Source: Microbacterium sp. LWS13-1.2
GTDB lineage: Bacteria; Actinomycetota; Actinomycetes; Actinomycetales; Microbacteriaceae
DNA: 64,000 nt
Assembly: GCF_040144835.1 (NCBI RefSeq)
Contig: NZ_CP151632.1
Location: forward strand, 310,001-374,000
Reading direction: 5' to 3'
Below, one piece after another: positions 45,860 to 56,371 of this stretch (positions are counted from its first letter, which is position 1; every line of letters begins with the position of its first letter). The notes below the pieces were generated by a model. The model saw only the letters and a list, made by a program, of their open reading frames with translations, was not told the origin of the DNA and ran no database searches. Made by a program: the position numbers and the translations under genes.

Positions 45860-47284
45860 ATGGATTCTCGGGTCTCAGCGCGCGCCCTGGCGGCATCTCT
45901 CGGCGGATGGCGCACGAGAGAGCCCGCGTACGAGGCGTTGGCAGACGGCATCCGCCTGTTGTGCCTCGACAACCGGCTCGCGCCACGCACGGCGCTTCCT
46001 GCCGAACGGGAGTTGGCGAGTGTGCTCCATGTCAGTCGCAGCACCGTCGCGGCCGCGTATCGCAGTCTCCGCGACACCGCCCACATAGCCAGCCTGCGGG
46101 GATCGGGCAGCGTCACCCTGCCACTCGGACGCCGGGATCCGGGCCGCGTCGACGCGGTGGACGGCATGATCGATCTGCAGCAGGCCAGCCCACCCGCGTG
46201 GCCCGGGCTGGCGGGCATCATGGCGGAGACAGCGGCGAGCGCCTCGTCCCTGGTGTCGCGCGTCGGATACGACGTGCTCGGACGTATCGAGCTCCGTGAG
46301 GCCATCGCACGCCGCTACACGGACCGCGGCGTACCGACGCACCCGGATGAAGTGCTGGTGACGACGGGGGCGCAGAGCGCGATCCATCTCGTCTCGTCGG
46401 TGCTCATCGGGCGGGGCGATCGGGTGCTCGTGGAGACTCCGACCTATCCGCACGCGGCGGACGCGATCCGACGCGGAGGCGCGCGGCTCGTCGGGATCCC
46501 GGTGACGACGGTTGACGGGTGGGACGTCGACCGCGCAGAGCAGGCGTTCGCGCGCACGCTCCCCGTCATGGCCTACCTCATGCCCGACTTCCAGAATCCG
46601 ACCGGGCGCAGCATGACCACCCAGGAACGGCAGGCGATGCTCGTCGCGGGCGAGCGCTCGGGCTCCGTGCTGGTGCTCGACGAGACGACGGCCGATCTCG
46701 ACATCGATCGCGGGCCTCTGATGCCGGGATTCGAGCCTTCGGAGCCCGGGACGGTCGTGCGCCTGGGATCGCTCGGCAAGACGGTGTGGGGCGGGCTGCG
46801 GCTCGGCTGGGTGCGCGCCGACGGCGAGCTCATCCGCAGGCTCGTGGCGGCGCGGCCGGCGCACGATCTGGGGACGCCGGAGTTCGAGCAGGCGATCGCG
46901 ACGCGCCTCCTGAGCCGCTTCGACGAGATCGTGACGCAGCGCTCGCAGCTGCTGCGATCCGGGCGCGACGCGCTCGTGGCCGCGCTGCACGCGGCCGTGC
47001 CGTCGTGGGACATCCCCGCCGTCCACGGGGGAGTGTCGCTGTGGATCGAACTCGGTGCGCCGCTCAGCTCGGCACTGGTCATGCAGGCACGCTCCCGCGG
47101 CCTGCTCCTCGGCGCCGGGCCGCGATTCTCGGTCGAGGGTGGCCATGAACGTCACCTGCGGGTGCCCTTCACCGCCCCGCCGGATGAGATGGTGCGCGCC
47201 TCGCACGTGCTCGCCGAGGCATGGGATGCAGTCAGGGCCGGTGCCCCGTCGTCGATCGCGGAGGGAGCCGACGCAGTCATCTGA
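45860..47284 (+). CDS. MocR-type GntR/aminotransferase transcriptional regulator
   Basis: A 474-residue PLP-dependent regulator: an N-terminal GntR winged helix (ELASVLHVSRSTVAAAYRSL, about residues 50-70) fused to a class I aminotransferase-like domain with TTGAQSAIHLVSS, YLMPDFQNPTGRSM and the PLP lysine in GSLGKTVWGGLRLG. Such proteins sense PLP or amino compounds and act on the adjacent divergent gene. ATG 45860 was chosen because a TACGCT box lies six bases upstream. The stop codon is built into a bidirectional hairpin with the convergent gene. Confidence 0.93.
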   Translation: MDSRVSARALAASLGGWRTREPAYEALADGIRLLCLDNRLAPRTALPAERELASVLHVSRSTVAAAYRSLRDTAHIASLRGSGSVTLPLGRRDPGRVDAVDGMIDLQQASPPAWPGLAGIMAETAASASSLVSRVGYDVLGRIELREAIARRYTDRGVPTHPDEVLVTTGAQSAIHLVSSVLIGRGDRVLVETPTYPHAADAIRRGGARLVGIPVTTVDGWDVDRAEQAFARTLPVMAYLMPDFQNPTGRSMTTQERQAMLVAGERSGSVLVLDETTADLDIDRGPLMPGFEPSEPGTVVRLGSLGKTVWGGLRLGWVRADGELIRRLVAARPAHDLGTPEFEQAIATRLLSRFDEIVTQRSQLLRSGRDALVAALHAAVPSWDIPAVHGGVSLWIELGAPLSSALVMQARSRGLLLGAGPRFSVEGGHERHLRVPFTAPPDEMVRASHVLAEAWDAVRAGAPSSIAEGADAVI

Positions 47285-47309
47285 GCAGCCCCGCCGTACG
47301 GGCTGCTCA
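47282..47309. terminator. bidirectional hairpin formed by both stop codons
   Basis: TGAGCAGCCC (47282-47291) pairs with GGGCTGCTCA (47300-47309) around the loop CGCCGTAC. The left end is the stop of the mocR-type gene and the right end the stop of the convergent 47307 gene. Confidence 0.75.
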
Positions 47310-47570
47310 CCGCGCGAATCGCAGGCACTCCACCGCGTCGTCGGCGCTCCAGAAGTCCCCGAGGTCGCGAAACGCGTGGGAGGGCGCGTGAAAGCGGCGT
47401 GCTCGGAACCGGCTGCCGCCCGGATGCGGAACCTCCTGCAGGTGGCCGATGACCACGCCCGCGTGATCCAGCACGCGCCAGAGGGCGGGTGCGGCAGCGA
47501 CGAGATGCACGCGCGGGTTCGAAGAGAGACGAGGTGCGAGGGATGATCCAGCTTCGATGACGGTCGACAT
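47307..47570 (-). CDS. small hypothetical protein
   Basis: An 87-residue protein (MSTVIEAGSSLAPRLSS, WRVLDHAGVVIGHLQEV, then a basic RARRF stretch). It has no recognised domain. A near-perfect GAAGGAGG lies five to six bases before ATG 47570, which makes the gene convincing despite its size. Its stop codon forms one end of the hairpin shared with the mocR-type gene. Function unknown. Confidence 0.8.
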   Translation of the reverse strand: MSTVIEAGSSLAPRLSSNPRVHLVAAAPALWRVLDHAGVVIGHLQEVPHPGGSRFRARRFHAPSHAFRDLGDFWSADDAVECLRFAR

Positions 47571-47802
47571 GATTCCTCCTTCGGCTCGAACATATCTACG
47601 GGTTCCGACATTCCTGGCGTCACCGGATTCCGGCGATTCCTCCCCAGACGCCCGCCGGCGCGGGCTCTCCCCAGATCGTCGCGCGCTCGTGCTGCGCGCC
47701 GACGCGCCCGACCAGGCTGGAACCACCGCCGGCGTCTTCGGGCACGGGGCGCCGGCGGTACCCAAGCGGGGAGATTCCCCGGCCTGAGAGACGGGATACG
47801 AG

Positions 47803-48345
47803 ATGAGCGACAGAGGCGACACGATCACGATCACCGGGAATGTGGCCACACCACCTGAGCTGAAGCGGACGCCGGCGGGTGTGGTGATCACGACGTTCCG
47901 CGTCGCGAGAACCCTGAGGCGCTACGACCGTGATACCGGCGTGTGGTCGGACGTGGGCACGAACTTCTATACGGTGTCGGCGTACCGCACGCTCGCGGAG
48001 CACGCCCACCACTCGCTCCACAAGGGCGACCGAGTCATCCTGACCGGCCACCTGCGCGTGCGCGACTGGGACAACGGCACCCGCAAGGGGACGGCGGTGG
48101 AGATCGATGCCGATGCGATCGGCCACGATCTCCGGTGGGGGACGACCACATTCGTGAAGAACTCGCGAGGCGCGACGATCGATGCCGCACGCGGCCCGGC
48201 GCAGGGGGCGGAGGAGGACGCGTGGGCGGCGCCCGGCGTCGACTCCGCTTCGTCAGGCACCGAGGGGCAGGACGCGCATCCTGCGCTCGTCGGGGCAGGA
48301 TCCGCTTCCCCTTCGGCGGCCGACGGCGACGAGACACCCTTCTGA
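47803..48345 (+). CDS. ssb: single-stranded DNA-binding protein
   Basis: A 180-residue SSB with an OB fold (DTITITGNVATPPELKR, FRVARTLRRYDRDTG, NFYTVSAYRTLAEH) and a disordered Gly/Ala/Ser linker ending in the acidic tip GDETPF, close to the DDxxPF peptide that recruits repair proteins. It is isolated from rpsF/rpsR, so it is likely a second SSB paralogue rather than the replication copy. ATG 47803 has a weak ribosome site (GGGATACGAG). Confidence 0.9.
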   Translation: MSDRGDTITITGNVATPPELKRTPAGVVITTFRVARTLRRYDRDTGVWSDVGTNFYTVSAYRTLAEHAHHSLHKGDRVILTGHLRVRDWDNGTRKGTAVEIDADAIGHDLRWGTTTFVKNSRGATIDAARGPAQGAEEDAWAAPGVDSASSGTEGQDAHPALVGAGSASPSAADGDETPF

Positions 48346-48375
48346 CGCGTTCAGCCTGCGCGAGGCGGGCGGCCC

Positions 48376-48381
48376 TAAACT
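48376..48381 (+). promoter_or_regulatory. -10 box TAAACT of the 48388 lipoprotein gene
   Basis: TAAACT, six bases (CTCCCC), then GTG 48388. Confidence 0.5.
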
Positions 48382-48387
48382 CTCCCC

Positions 48388-48918
48388 GTGGCCCGAGACC
48401 TCCCGCCCCGCGCTCGCTTCGAAGCCCGGCACCGTCCCGTCGCAGCGGCGATCGCGGCGACGCTGCTCGCCGCGGCACTGACGGCATGCGCCCCGGAAGC
48501 CGTTCCCGACCCGTCGTCGTCGCCGACCGTCACCGCGACGACAGCTCAGCCCAGCCCGAGTCCGACGCCGACGAGCCCGCCCGGGCCGACGTTCGTGCCG
48601 GACGGTGCGGCGGCCGACAACCTGCCGCTGTTCTCGTCGGTGACCGCCGCCGTCTGGGCGTCCGAGGGCCGAGTGGCCGGACGCGCCTACGTGGACGCGC
48701 TTGCGGCCGCCGGCTTCGACAAGGCGGCGATGCAGGTGACCGACGACGAGACGACGGTGGGCAACCCGGCCGAGAGCATTCAGTTCGCGGTGCGGTGGGG
48801 CGACGAATGCCTCGTCGGTCAGGTGGGCCCGGCGACCGGAGACCCGGTCACGGTGGTGGTGCCGGTCCTCGCAGAAGGAACCTGCCTCGTCGGCCAGACA
48901 CGACCCATCGACTGGTGA
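48388..48918 (+). CDS. lipoprotein of unknown function
   Basis: A 176-residue protein with a basic start, a hydrophobic segment (VAAAIAATLLAAALTAC, Cys34) forming a clear lipobox, a Pro/Ser/Thr-rich linker (TPTSPPGP), and a C-terminal domain of about 115 residues with YVDALAAAGFDKAAMQVT and two cysteines (EC and TC) that could form a disulfide outside the cell. The family is common in Microbacteriaceae without a known role. GTG 48388 lies six bases after a TAAACT box. Confidence 0.82.
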   Translation: MARDLPPRARFEARHRPVAAAIAATLLAAALTACAPEAVPDPSSSPTVTATTAQPSPSPTPTSPPGPTFVPDGAAADNLPLFSSVTAAVWASEGRVAGRAYVDALAAAGFDKAAMQVTDDETTVGNPAESIQFAVRWGDECLVGQVGPATGDPVTVVVPVLAEGTCLVGQTRPIDW

Positions 48919-49050
48919 CGCCCGCCCTCGGGGAGGACGCACCGGACGGCGACGATCCGGCGTCCGCGGGTTCGGACCGGGAGTCCGCCCGCCGAGAGGC
49001 CGGTAGGCTGGGACGCTGACGTCTGAAGTCCGAGGAGAGCAGAAACCCGC

Positions 49051-50722
<1,672 letters not shown>

Positions 50723-50730
<8 letters not shown>

Positions 50731-51244
50731 CACCCGCGACGCGGCGGCCGCGCTCGACGGAGGCGGCCGCCGCCTGCACATCCCCATCCATCTGCGGTGG
50801 GGCGACCTCGACGCGTTCAACCACGTCAACAACACCTCCATGCTGAAGCTCCTCGAAGAGGCGCGCGTGAGGGCGTTCTGGCTGCCGGAACCGGGGGAGG
50901 ACGCGCCCGACACGGCTGTGCTCGACTCCAGCATCTTCAGCGGCATGCTGACGCTCATCGCCCGCCAGGAGATCGAATACCTGGCGCCGGTGCCGTACCA
51001 GCGGCATCCGCTCGACGTGCAGATGTGGTTCGGCAAGCTCGGCGGCTCGAGCATCGAGGTCTGCTACGAGGTGCGAAGCCCCGTCGAGACGGGCGCCGAT
51101 GGCCAGACTCTCTACGCGCGGGCCACGACGGTGATCGTGAAGGTGGACGCCGCTTCCGGCCGCCCCCTCCGGCTCAGTCCCGAGGAGCGGGCCGCCTGGC
51201 GACCGTACATCGGCGAGCCGATCGTCTACGCCCACCGGCACTGA
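50723..51244 (+). CDS. acyl-CoA thioesterase (4HBT hot-dog fold)
   Basis: A 173-residue hot-dog thioesterase with LRWGDLDAFNHVNNTSML, the conserved Asp and the Asn-His-Val block, and a C-terminal EYLAPVPYQRHPLDVQMW region. Substrate not known. GTG 50723 overlaps the end of ettA by eight bases, so the two are co-transcribed. It is convergent with the tesB-type gene, 18 bases apart. Confidence 0.88.
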
Positions 51245-51262
51245 CACCACGCCCGGCGTCGA

Positions 51263-52177
51263 TCAGCCGGTGACCCCGGCCTCGTCGGGGACGCGGACCA
51301 TGATCTCCTGCGCGACGCTCGCGAGCAGCGTGCCGTCAGCGGCGTAGATGCGTCCGGTCGCCAGGCCGCGGCCGCCGCGAGCGCTCGGCGACTCCTGGAC
51401 GTACAGCATCCATTCGTCCACACGGCCGAATCGGTGCCACCACATCGCATGATCGAGGCTGGCGACCTTGAGCCCGGGTGTCGCCCACGAGACGCCGTGC
51501 GCGCGGAGGATCGGCTCCTGGATCGTCAGGTCGCTCAGGTAGGCGAGCGCCGCCCGGTGGGTCGCGGGGTTGTCGGGGATCTGTCGTCGCACGCGCATCC
51601 AGACCGCCTGCCGCGGGGCGCGCTCGGGGTCCGCCGCGACGTAGATGGGAGCGGGGATGTGGCGGAGGTCGACCGGCCGGTCGGTGAACAGACGCTTCGA
51701 CATCGGGTGCAGGCCCTGAAGGTGCGATTCGACATCCGGAAGATCGTCGGGTGCCGGCAGGCCGTCGGGCATCGGCTCGTGGTGGTCGAGGCCCGGATCC
51801 TCATCCTGGAACGAGGCGATCATCGAGAAGATCGGCACACCCTCCTGGTACGCCTGGGTGCGCCTCGTCGAGAAGGAGCGCCCGTCGTGGATGCGGTCGA
51901 CCGAGAAGGTGATGCCCTTCGTCGAGTCGCCGGGGCGGAGGAAGTACCCGTGCATGGAGTGCACGATCCGCTCATCGGGGATCGTCCGCGACGCCGCGAC
52001 GATCGACTGCGCCAGCACCTGGCCGCCGTACACCCGGCCGAGGGGCATCGACTGCGACTGCCCGGTGAAGATGTCCTCGGTGGTGCGGGCATCCGAGGCG
52101 CTCAAGTCGATCACCGACAGCATCGACGCGACCGGATCGGTCTCGGGCGCAGCCTCGGCGTTCGGCTCGGCTTCCAC
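51263..52177 (-). CDS. tesB: acyl-CoA thioesterase II (TesB-like)
   Basis: A double hot-dog thioesterase of 304 residues: EDIFTGQSQSMPLGRVYGGQVLAQSI, then RIVHSMHGYFLRPGDS, and the second-half SLDHAMWWHR followed by PSARGGRGLATGRIYA. TesB homologues hydrolyse medium- and long-chain acyl-CoA. GTG 52177 (VEAEPNAEAAPETDP) has GGAGAGGAG upstream and adds about 20 residues before the conserved domain. Divergent from the 52235 gene. Confidence 0.92.
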   Translation of the reverse strand: MEAEPNAEAAPETDPVASMLSVIDLSASDARTTEDIFTGQSQSMPLGRVYGGQVLAQSIVAASRTIPDERIVHSMHGYFLRPGDSTKGITFSVDRIHDGRSFSTRRTQAYQEGVPIFSMIASFQDEDPGLDHHEPMPDGLPAPDDLPDVESHLQGLHPMSKRLFTDRPVDLRHIPAPIYVAADPERAPRQAVWMRVRRQIPDNPATHRAALAYLSDLTIQEPILRAHGVSWATPGLKVASLDHAMWWHRFGRVDEWMLYVQESPSARGGRGLATGRIYAADGTLLASVAQEIMVRVPDEAGVTG

Positions 52178-52234
52178 GGTGCTCCTCTCCGGGGCGGCCA
52201 CCGCCCGCAGGTCCGGTTGGTAGCTTAGAAGACG

Positions 52235-52912
52235 ATGTCTCCGCGCCTGTTGCTCGCCGACCCCGATTCCGCGGCCGACGCCCTCACGTTCGCCGCCCGC
52301 GCCGCGCGCTTCACGGTCGAGGGGGTGCGGCTGCAGGCCTCCGGCGGCGTGCTCGCGATGACGGCAGCGCCGCTGGCACCTCGCGGGTTCGGCGACCCGA
52401 CGCCCACGGTGCTGGCTCTGCGCACCCTCGCAGCAGATCCGGAGCTGGTGTGCGACCTGGTGGTCGATGCCTCCGCTCTGTCCGCATCTCCTGACGATGC
52501 GCGGGCGCTGGCGCTTCCCGAGACGGCCCTGTCGCCGGCGTGGGCCGGCATCACGCCACCACGCAGCGGGTGGGATGCCCGGCCGGGCATCGACGCCGCG
52601 ACCCTTGCGGCGAAGGCCCAGGGCGGCATCGCCCGCGTCGCTGACACAGTGCCGACGGATGCCGGAGAGGACGTCGTGCGGACGGTGCGCGCAGCGGTGT
52701 GGGGGGCAACCGACGACGAACTCGGCGGGCTGCCGCTCGGCGTCGCCTTCGCGGCGCTGAGCCTCGGGTTCATCAGCGGCGGCGAGACCGCGCGGGTGTT
52801 CGCGACGGGCCCGTGGACGCGCGTGAGCCTGACGCGGGGGCACGTGCTCGTGCGCGGACCCGTGGCTACCGGCCTCACGCCCGTGCGCCGGACGGGTCCG
52901 GCCGCGAGCTGA
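52235..52912 (+). CDS. hypothetical protein
   Basis: A 225-residue soluble protein with no motif I recognise (MSPRLLLADPDSAADALTFA ... DLVVDASALSAS ... GGLPLGVAFAALSLGFISGG). The Ala-rich, highly charged composition and codon use match the neighbours, so I take it as a real gene. The ATG lies eight bases after TAGCTT (52221-52226). It sits alone between a divergent thioesterase and a convergent dehydrogenase gene. Confidence 0.7.
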   Translation: MSPRLLLADPDSAADALTFAARAARFTVEGVRLQASGGVLAMTAAPLAPRGFGDPTPTVLALRTLAADPELVCDLVVDASALSASPDDARALALPETALSPAWAGITPPRSGWDARPGIDAATLAAKAQGGIARVADTVPTDAGEDVVRTVRAAVWGATDDELGGLPLGVAFAALSLGFISGGETARVFATGPWTRVSLTRGHVLVRGPVATGLTPVRRTGPAAS

Positions 52913-52961
52913 GGACGACCGCCCCGGTCAGCCCCGGGCGCCTGAATCAGCCGGTGAGGCG

Positions 52962-54626
52962 TCAGACCGCCGCCGCGGCCGCCCGGCCGGCGACGCGTCC
53001 CGAGAAGAGGCACCCTCCGAGGAACGTGCCCTCCAGGGCGCGGTAGCCGTGCACGCCGCCGCCGCCGAACCCGCTCGCCTCGCCCGCGGCGTACAGCCCG
53101 GGGACGGGTTCGCCGCCGGCGCCGAGCGCCCGGGCGGACAGGTCGGTCTCGATGCCGCCCAGGGATTTGCGCGTGAGCACGTGCAGCTTGACCGCGATGA
53201 GCGGCCCCGACTTGGGGTCGAGGATCCGGTGGGGGTTCGCCGTGCGGATGAGCCGGTCGCCGCGGAAGGCCCGTGCCGAGCGCAGCATGGCGATCTGCGC
53301 GTCCTTGGTGAAGTCGTTGGCCATCTCTCGGTCGCGTGCCTCGACCTCGAGCCGCACGCGATCGGCGTCGAGGGCGTCACCACCGGGGAGAGCCTGCATC
53401 CCCGCGATGAGATCGTCGAGGGTGTTGCGCACGACGAAGTCGGCGCCGTGGTCCATGAACGCCTGCACGGGGCCGGACGCGCCCTTGCCGAGGCGGGACG
53501 TGGCGAGCAGCCGCACGTCCTTGCCGGTGAGATCCGGGTTCTGCTCGCTGCCGGAGAGCGTGAACTCCTTCTCGATGATCTGCTGCGACAGCACGAACCA
53601 TGAGTGGTCGTAGCCTGTGGCGCGCAGGTGCGCGAGGGTGCCGAGGGTGTCGAATCCCGGGAAGAGCGGGACGGGCAGGCGGTTGCCCGTCGCGTCGAGC
53701 CAGATCGACGACGGGCCGGGGAGGATGCGGATGCCGTGATCCGGCCACACCGGGTCCCAGTTCTGGATGCCCTCGACGTAATGCCACATGCGGTCGCCAT
53801 TGATGAGGCGGGCGCCCGCGGCCTCGCTGACCGGCTGCAACGAGCCGTCGACGTACGCGGGGACACCGGTCAGCATGGTGGCCGGGGGAGTGCCCAGCCG
53901 CTCCGGCCACCATCTGCGCACCAGCTCGTGGTTGCCGCCGATGCCGCCGGACGAGACGATCGCGGCGCCCGCGGTGATCGAGAACGCGTCGACGACCTCG
54001 CGCGAGCTCACCGCACCGCGCGCGGCCCCGGACGGCGCCAGCACGTCGCCCGCGGCACCGGTCACCGTTCCGTTCTCCACGGTGAGCGACGTGACGCGAT
54101 GGCGCGGCAGGATCGTCACGCGTCCCTCGGCCTCGCCTGCCTCGACGGCCGCCTGGAACGGCGCGACGACGCCGGGTCCGGTGCCCCAGGTCACGTGGAA
54201 CCGGGGCACCGAATTGCCGGGTCCGGTGGCGGAGTATCCACCGCGCTCGGCCCAGCCGACGATGGGGAAGAAGCCGACGCCCTTCTCGCGCAGCCACGAG
54301 CGCTTCTCCTCGTGGGCGAACTGCAGGTAGGCCTCGGCCCACCGCCGGGGCCAGAGGTCTTCGTCGCGGTCGAAGCCGGCGTTGCCCAGCCAGTCCTGAC
54401 GCGCGAGCTCGAGCGAGTCATGGATGCCGAGCCGGCGCTGCTCCGGCGAGTCGATGAAGAACAGCCCGCCGAACGACCACCACGCCTGACCGCCGAGATT
54501 GGAGCGGGGCTCCTGGTCCACGATCGTGACGCGTTTGCCGGCGGCGACGGCCTCCGCCGTCGCGACGAGACCGGCGAGGCCCCATCCGATGACGAGGATG
54601 TCCGTGTGGTGGGCGGCGGGGGGCAT
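52962..54626 (-). CDS. FAD-binding dehydrogenase (KstD-like)
   Basis: A 554-residue flavoprotein. The dinucleotide-binding GWGLAGLVATAEAVAAGKRV and a Glu near the end of the second strand, an internal GGIGGN segment, and the C-terminal GLYAAGEASGFGGGGVHGYR place it with FAD-binding dehydrogenases related to 3-ketosteroid dehydrogenase and fumarate reductase. The substrate cannot be assigned. ATG 54626 has AAAGGAG five bases upstream. No electron-transfer partner lies beside it. Confidence 0.87.
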   Translation of the reverse strand: MPPAAHHTDILVIGWGLAGLVATAEAVAAGKRVTIVDQEPRSNLGGQAWWSFGGLFFIDSPEQRRLGIHDSLELARQDWLGNAGFDRDEDLWPRRWAEAYLQFAHEEKRSWLREKGVGFFPIVGWAERGGYSATGPGNSVPRFHVTWGTGPGVVAPFQAAVEAGEAEGRVTILPRHRVTSLTVENGTVTGAAGDVLAPSGAARGAVSSREVVDAFSITAGAAIVSSGGIGGNHELVRRWWPERLGTPPATMLTGVPAYVDGSLQPVSEAAGARLINGDRMWHYVEGIQNWDPVWPDHGIRILPGPSSIWLDATGNRLPVPLFPGFDTLGTLAHLRATGYDHSWFVLSQQIIEKEFTLSGSEQNPDLTGKDVRLLATSRLGKGASGPVQAFMDHGADFVVRNTLDDLIAGMQALPGGDALDADRVRLEVEARDREMANDFTKDAQIAMLRSARAFRGDRLIRTANPHRILDPKSGPLIAVKLHVLTRKSLGGIETDLSARALGAGGEPVPGLYAAGEASGFGGGGVHGYRALEGTFLGGCLFSGRVAGRAAAAAV

Positions 54627-54667
54627 GTCGACTCCTTTGTCGGCGGGGGTGAGAACGAGACCGTGTC

Positions 54668-55219
54668 TCAGCGGTCGGGGCCGGGCTCCGCGGGCGGCGC
54701 GGCCGACACCGGGAAGGATGCCGAGCTCCGGGTGCCTGCGGCGGGTCCGATGCCCGAGGGCTCGAAGGTGTTCACCATCGCATACGCGGCACGCTGCAGG
54801 TAGTCCCAGAGCGTCGTCTCGTGCAGGGGCGGCAGGTCGAGCTCGTCCACGGCGACGCGCATGTGGGCGAGCCATCTGTCGCGCGCGTCAGGATCGACAT
54901 GGAACGAGGCGTGCCGCATCCGCAGGCGCGGGTGCCCGCGTTCCTGGCTGTAGGTCGTCGGGCCGCCCCAGTACTGCACGAGGAAGAGGGTGAGGCGCTC
55001 CTTTGCGGGCCCGAGGTCCTCTTCGGGGTACATCGCGCGCAGCACCTCGTCGTCGGCGACGCCTCGGTAGAACGCGTCGACGAGCCGCACGAATGTGTCG
55101 TGCCCGCCGACCTCGTCGTAGAAGCTGAGGGGTGCAGCCGGTGCCGCGGCGGGTCCAGGGGCCGCGCCCGCGTCGCCCGGAGAGCCGGCGGAGGGCAGGG
55201 GAGGCATGGGGTCGGTCAT
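54668..55219 (-). CDS. group II truncated hemoglobin
   Basis: A 183-residue protein with a disordered Pro/Ala N-terminus (about 30 residues) and a 2/2 globin domain: FYDEVGGHDTFVRLVDAFY, RGVADDEVLRAMYPEEDLG, the proximal-His segment RMRHASFHVD, and WLAHMRVAVDEL. It resembles trHbO, which binds oxygen and detoxifies nitric oxide or peroxide. ATG 55219 overlaps the mscS stop (ATGA) with GGAGGA upstream, so it is co-translated with the channel. Confidence 0.9.
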   Translation of the reverse strand: MTDPMPPLPSAGSPGDAGAAPGPAAAPAAPLSFYDEVGGHDTFVRLVDAFYRGVADDEVLRAMYPEEDLGPAKERLTLFLVQYWGGPTTYSQERGHPRLRMRHASFHVDPDARDRWLAHMRVAVDELDLPPLHETTLWDYLQRAAYAMVNTFEPSGIGPAAGTRSSASFPVSAAPPAEPGPDR

Positions 55220-56325
55220 GGTGTTCCTCCGGGAGTCGTGCCGGGCTCGTCGCCCGGTGACGAAGGCTTCTTGCTCGTGCGCTTCGGCTTCCACACGGCG
55301 CGCTCGGGGGTGGGTGTCACGGGAGTGGGCTTGGTCTTCGGTGGGTTGGCGCCGCGCACGCGCTGGGCGCCCTCGATACCCGTCGGCATGACGGCGTTGA
55401 GCGCCGGGAGGGTGATGCCCATCTCGTCGATGGTGTGCTTGAGGCGCATGCGCAGCTCGCGGGCGACGTCGTCCTTCGCGTTGGCGCGGGTCTTCATCAC
55501 GAGGCGGATGACGAGCGCGTCGCCCGAGATGGACTCGAGTCCCCAGACCTCGGGCTGCTCGAGGATCCGCGTGCGCCACTTCGGGTCCTTCGCCAGAGCC
55601 TTGGCGGTGTCGAGCATCGCCTTCTCGACCTCGTCGATGTCGGAGTCGGTGGCGACGGAGAGATCGAGGATGACGCGGGACCAGCCCTGCGACAGGTTGC
55701 CGATGCGCGTGATCTCGCCGTTGCGGACGTACCAGAGGGTGCCGTTGACGTCGCGCACGTGCGTCACGCGCACGCTCACGTACTCGACGATGCCGGTGGC
55801 GAGACCGAGATCGACCACGTCGCCGATGCCGACCTGGTCCTCAGCGACGATGAAGATGCCGTTGAGCACGTCCTTGACGATGTTCTGAGCACCGAAACCG
55901 AGACCCGCGCCGATGGCGGCCGTCAGCAGCGTCAGCGAGCCGAGCGCCGTTGGTGCGAGGACGTTGAGGATCAGCAGCAGCGCGATGATCACGATCGTCA
56001 CGTTGACGATGTTGCTGAGGATCGAGCCCAGCGTGCGCGTGCGCTGGACGAGCCGGACGGACGCGAGCGGCGACCGCTCCAGCGCCTGCGTGTCGTCGAC
56101 GTTCGCCTTGTCCTTGGCACCGTTGACGATCCGGTTCACGACACGGTGGATGACGAGGCGAAGGATCCACGTGACGAGGATCGCGCCGACGATGATCCCG
56201 GCGACGGCGGCCAGATTCAGACCCGCCGTCGTGAAGAACGCGCCGATCTCCTGCCAGAACGCCGCGTCCGTGATGTCTACGGGGTCGGGGGAAGGCGTGG
56301 CGTTGTCGAAGGGAGCGCTGATCAT
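55216..56325 (-). CDS. mscS: small-conductance mechanosensitive channel MscS
   Basis: A 369-residue channel that opens on hypoosmotic shock. It has a membrane segment near residue 35-57, one at about 105-125, and the pore helix region TAAIGAGLGFGAQNIVKDVLN followed by the beta domain (GDVVDLGLATGIVEYVSVR). The C-terminus is a long polar Lys/Pro/Thr-rich tail. ATG 56325 lies seven bases after TAGGAT. The stop overlaps the truncated globin gene. Confidence 0.92.
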   Translation of the reverse strand: MISAPFDNATPSPDPVDITDAAFWQEIGAFFTTAGLNLAAVAGIIVGAILVTWILRLVIHRVVNRIVNGAKDKANVDDTQALERSPLASVRLVQRTRTLGSILSNIVNVTIVIIALLLILNVLAPTALGSLTLLTAAIGAGLGFGAQNIVKDVLNGIFIVAEDQVGIGDVVDLGLATGIVEYVSVRVTHVRDVNGTLWYVRNGEITRIGNLSQGWSRVILDLSVATDSDIDEVEKAMLDTAKALAKDPKWRTRILEQPEVWGLESISGDALVIRLVMKTRANAKDDVARELRMRLKHTIDEMGITLPALNAVMPTGIEGAQRVRGANPPKTKPTPVTPTPERAVWKPKRTSKKPSSPGDEPGTTPGGTP

Positions 56326-56332
56326 CGTGACG

Positions 56333-56338
56333 ATCCTA
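56333..56338 (-). promoter_or_regulatory. -10 box TAGGAT of mscS
   Basis: TAGGAT, seven bases (CGTCACG), then ATG 56325. Confidence 0.4.
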
Positions 56339-56371
56339 ACGGCGGACCCGCCGCCTGGCCTGAGGTCGCAC

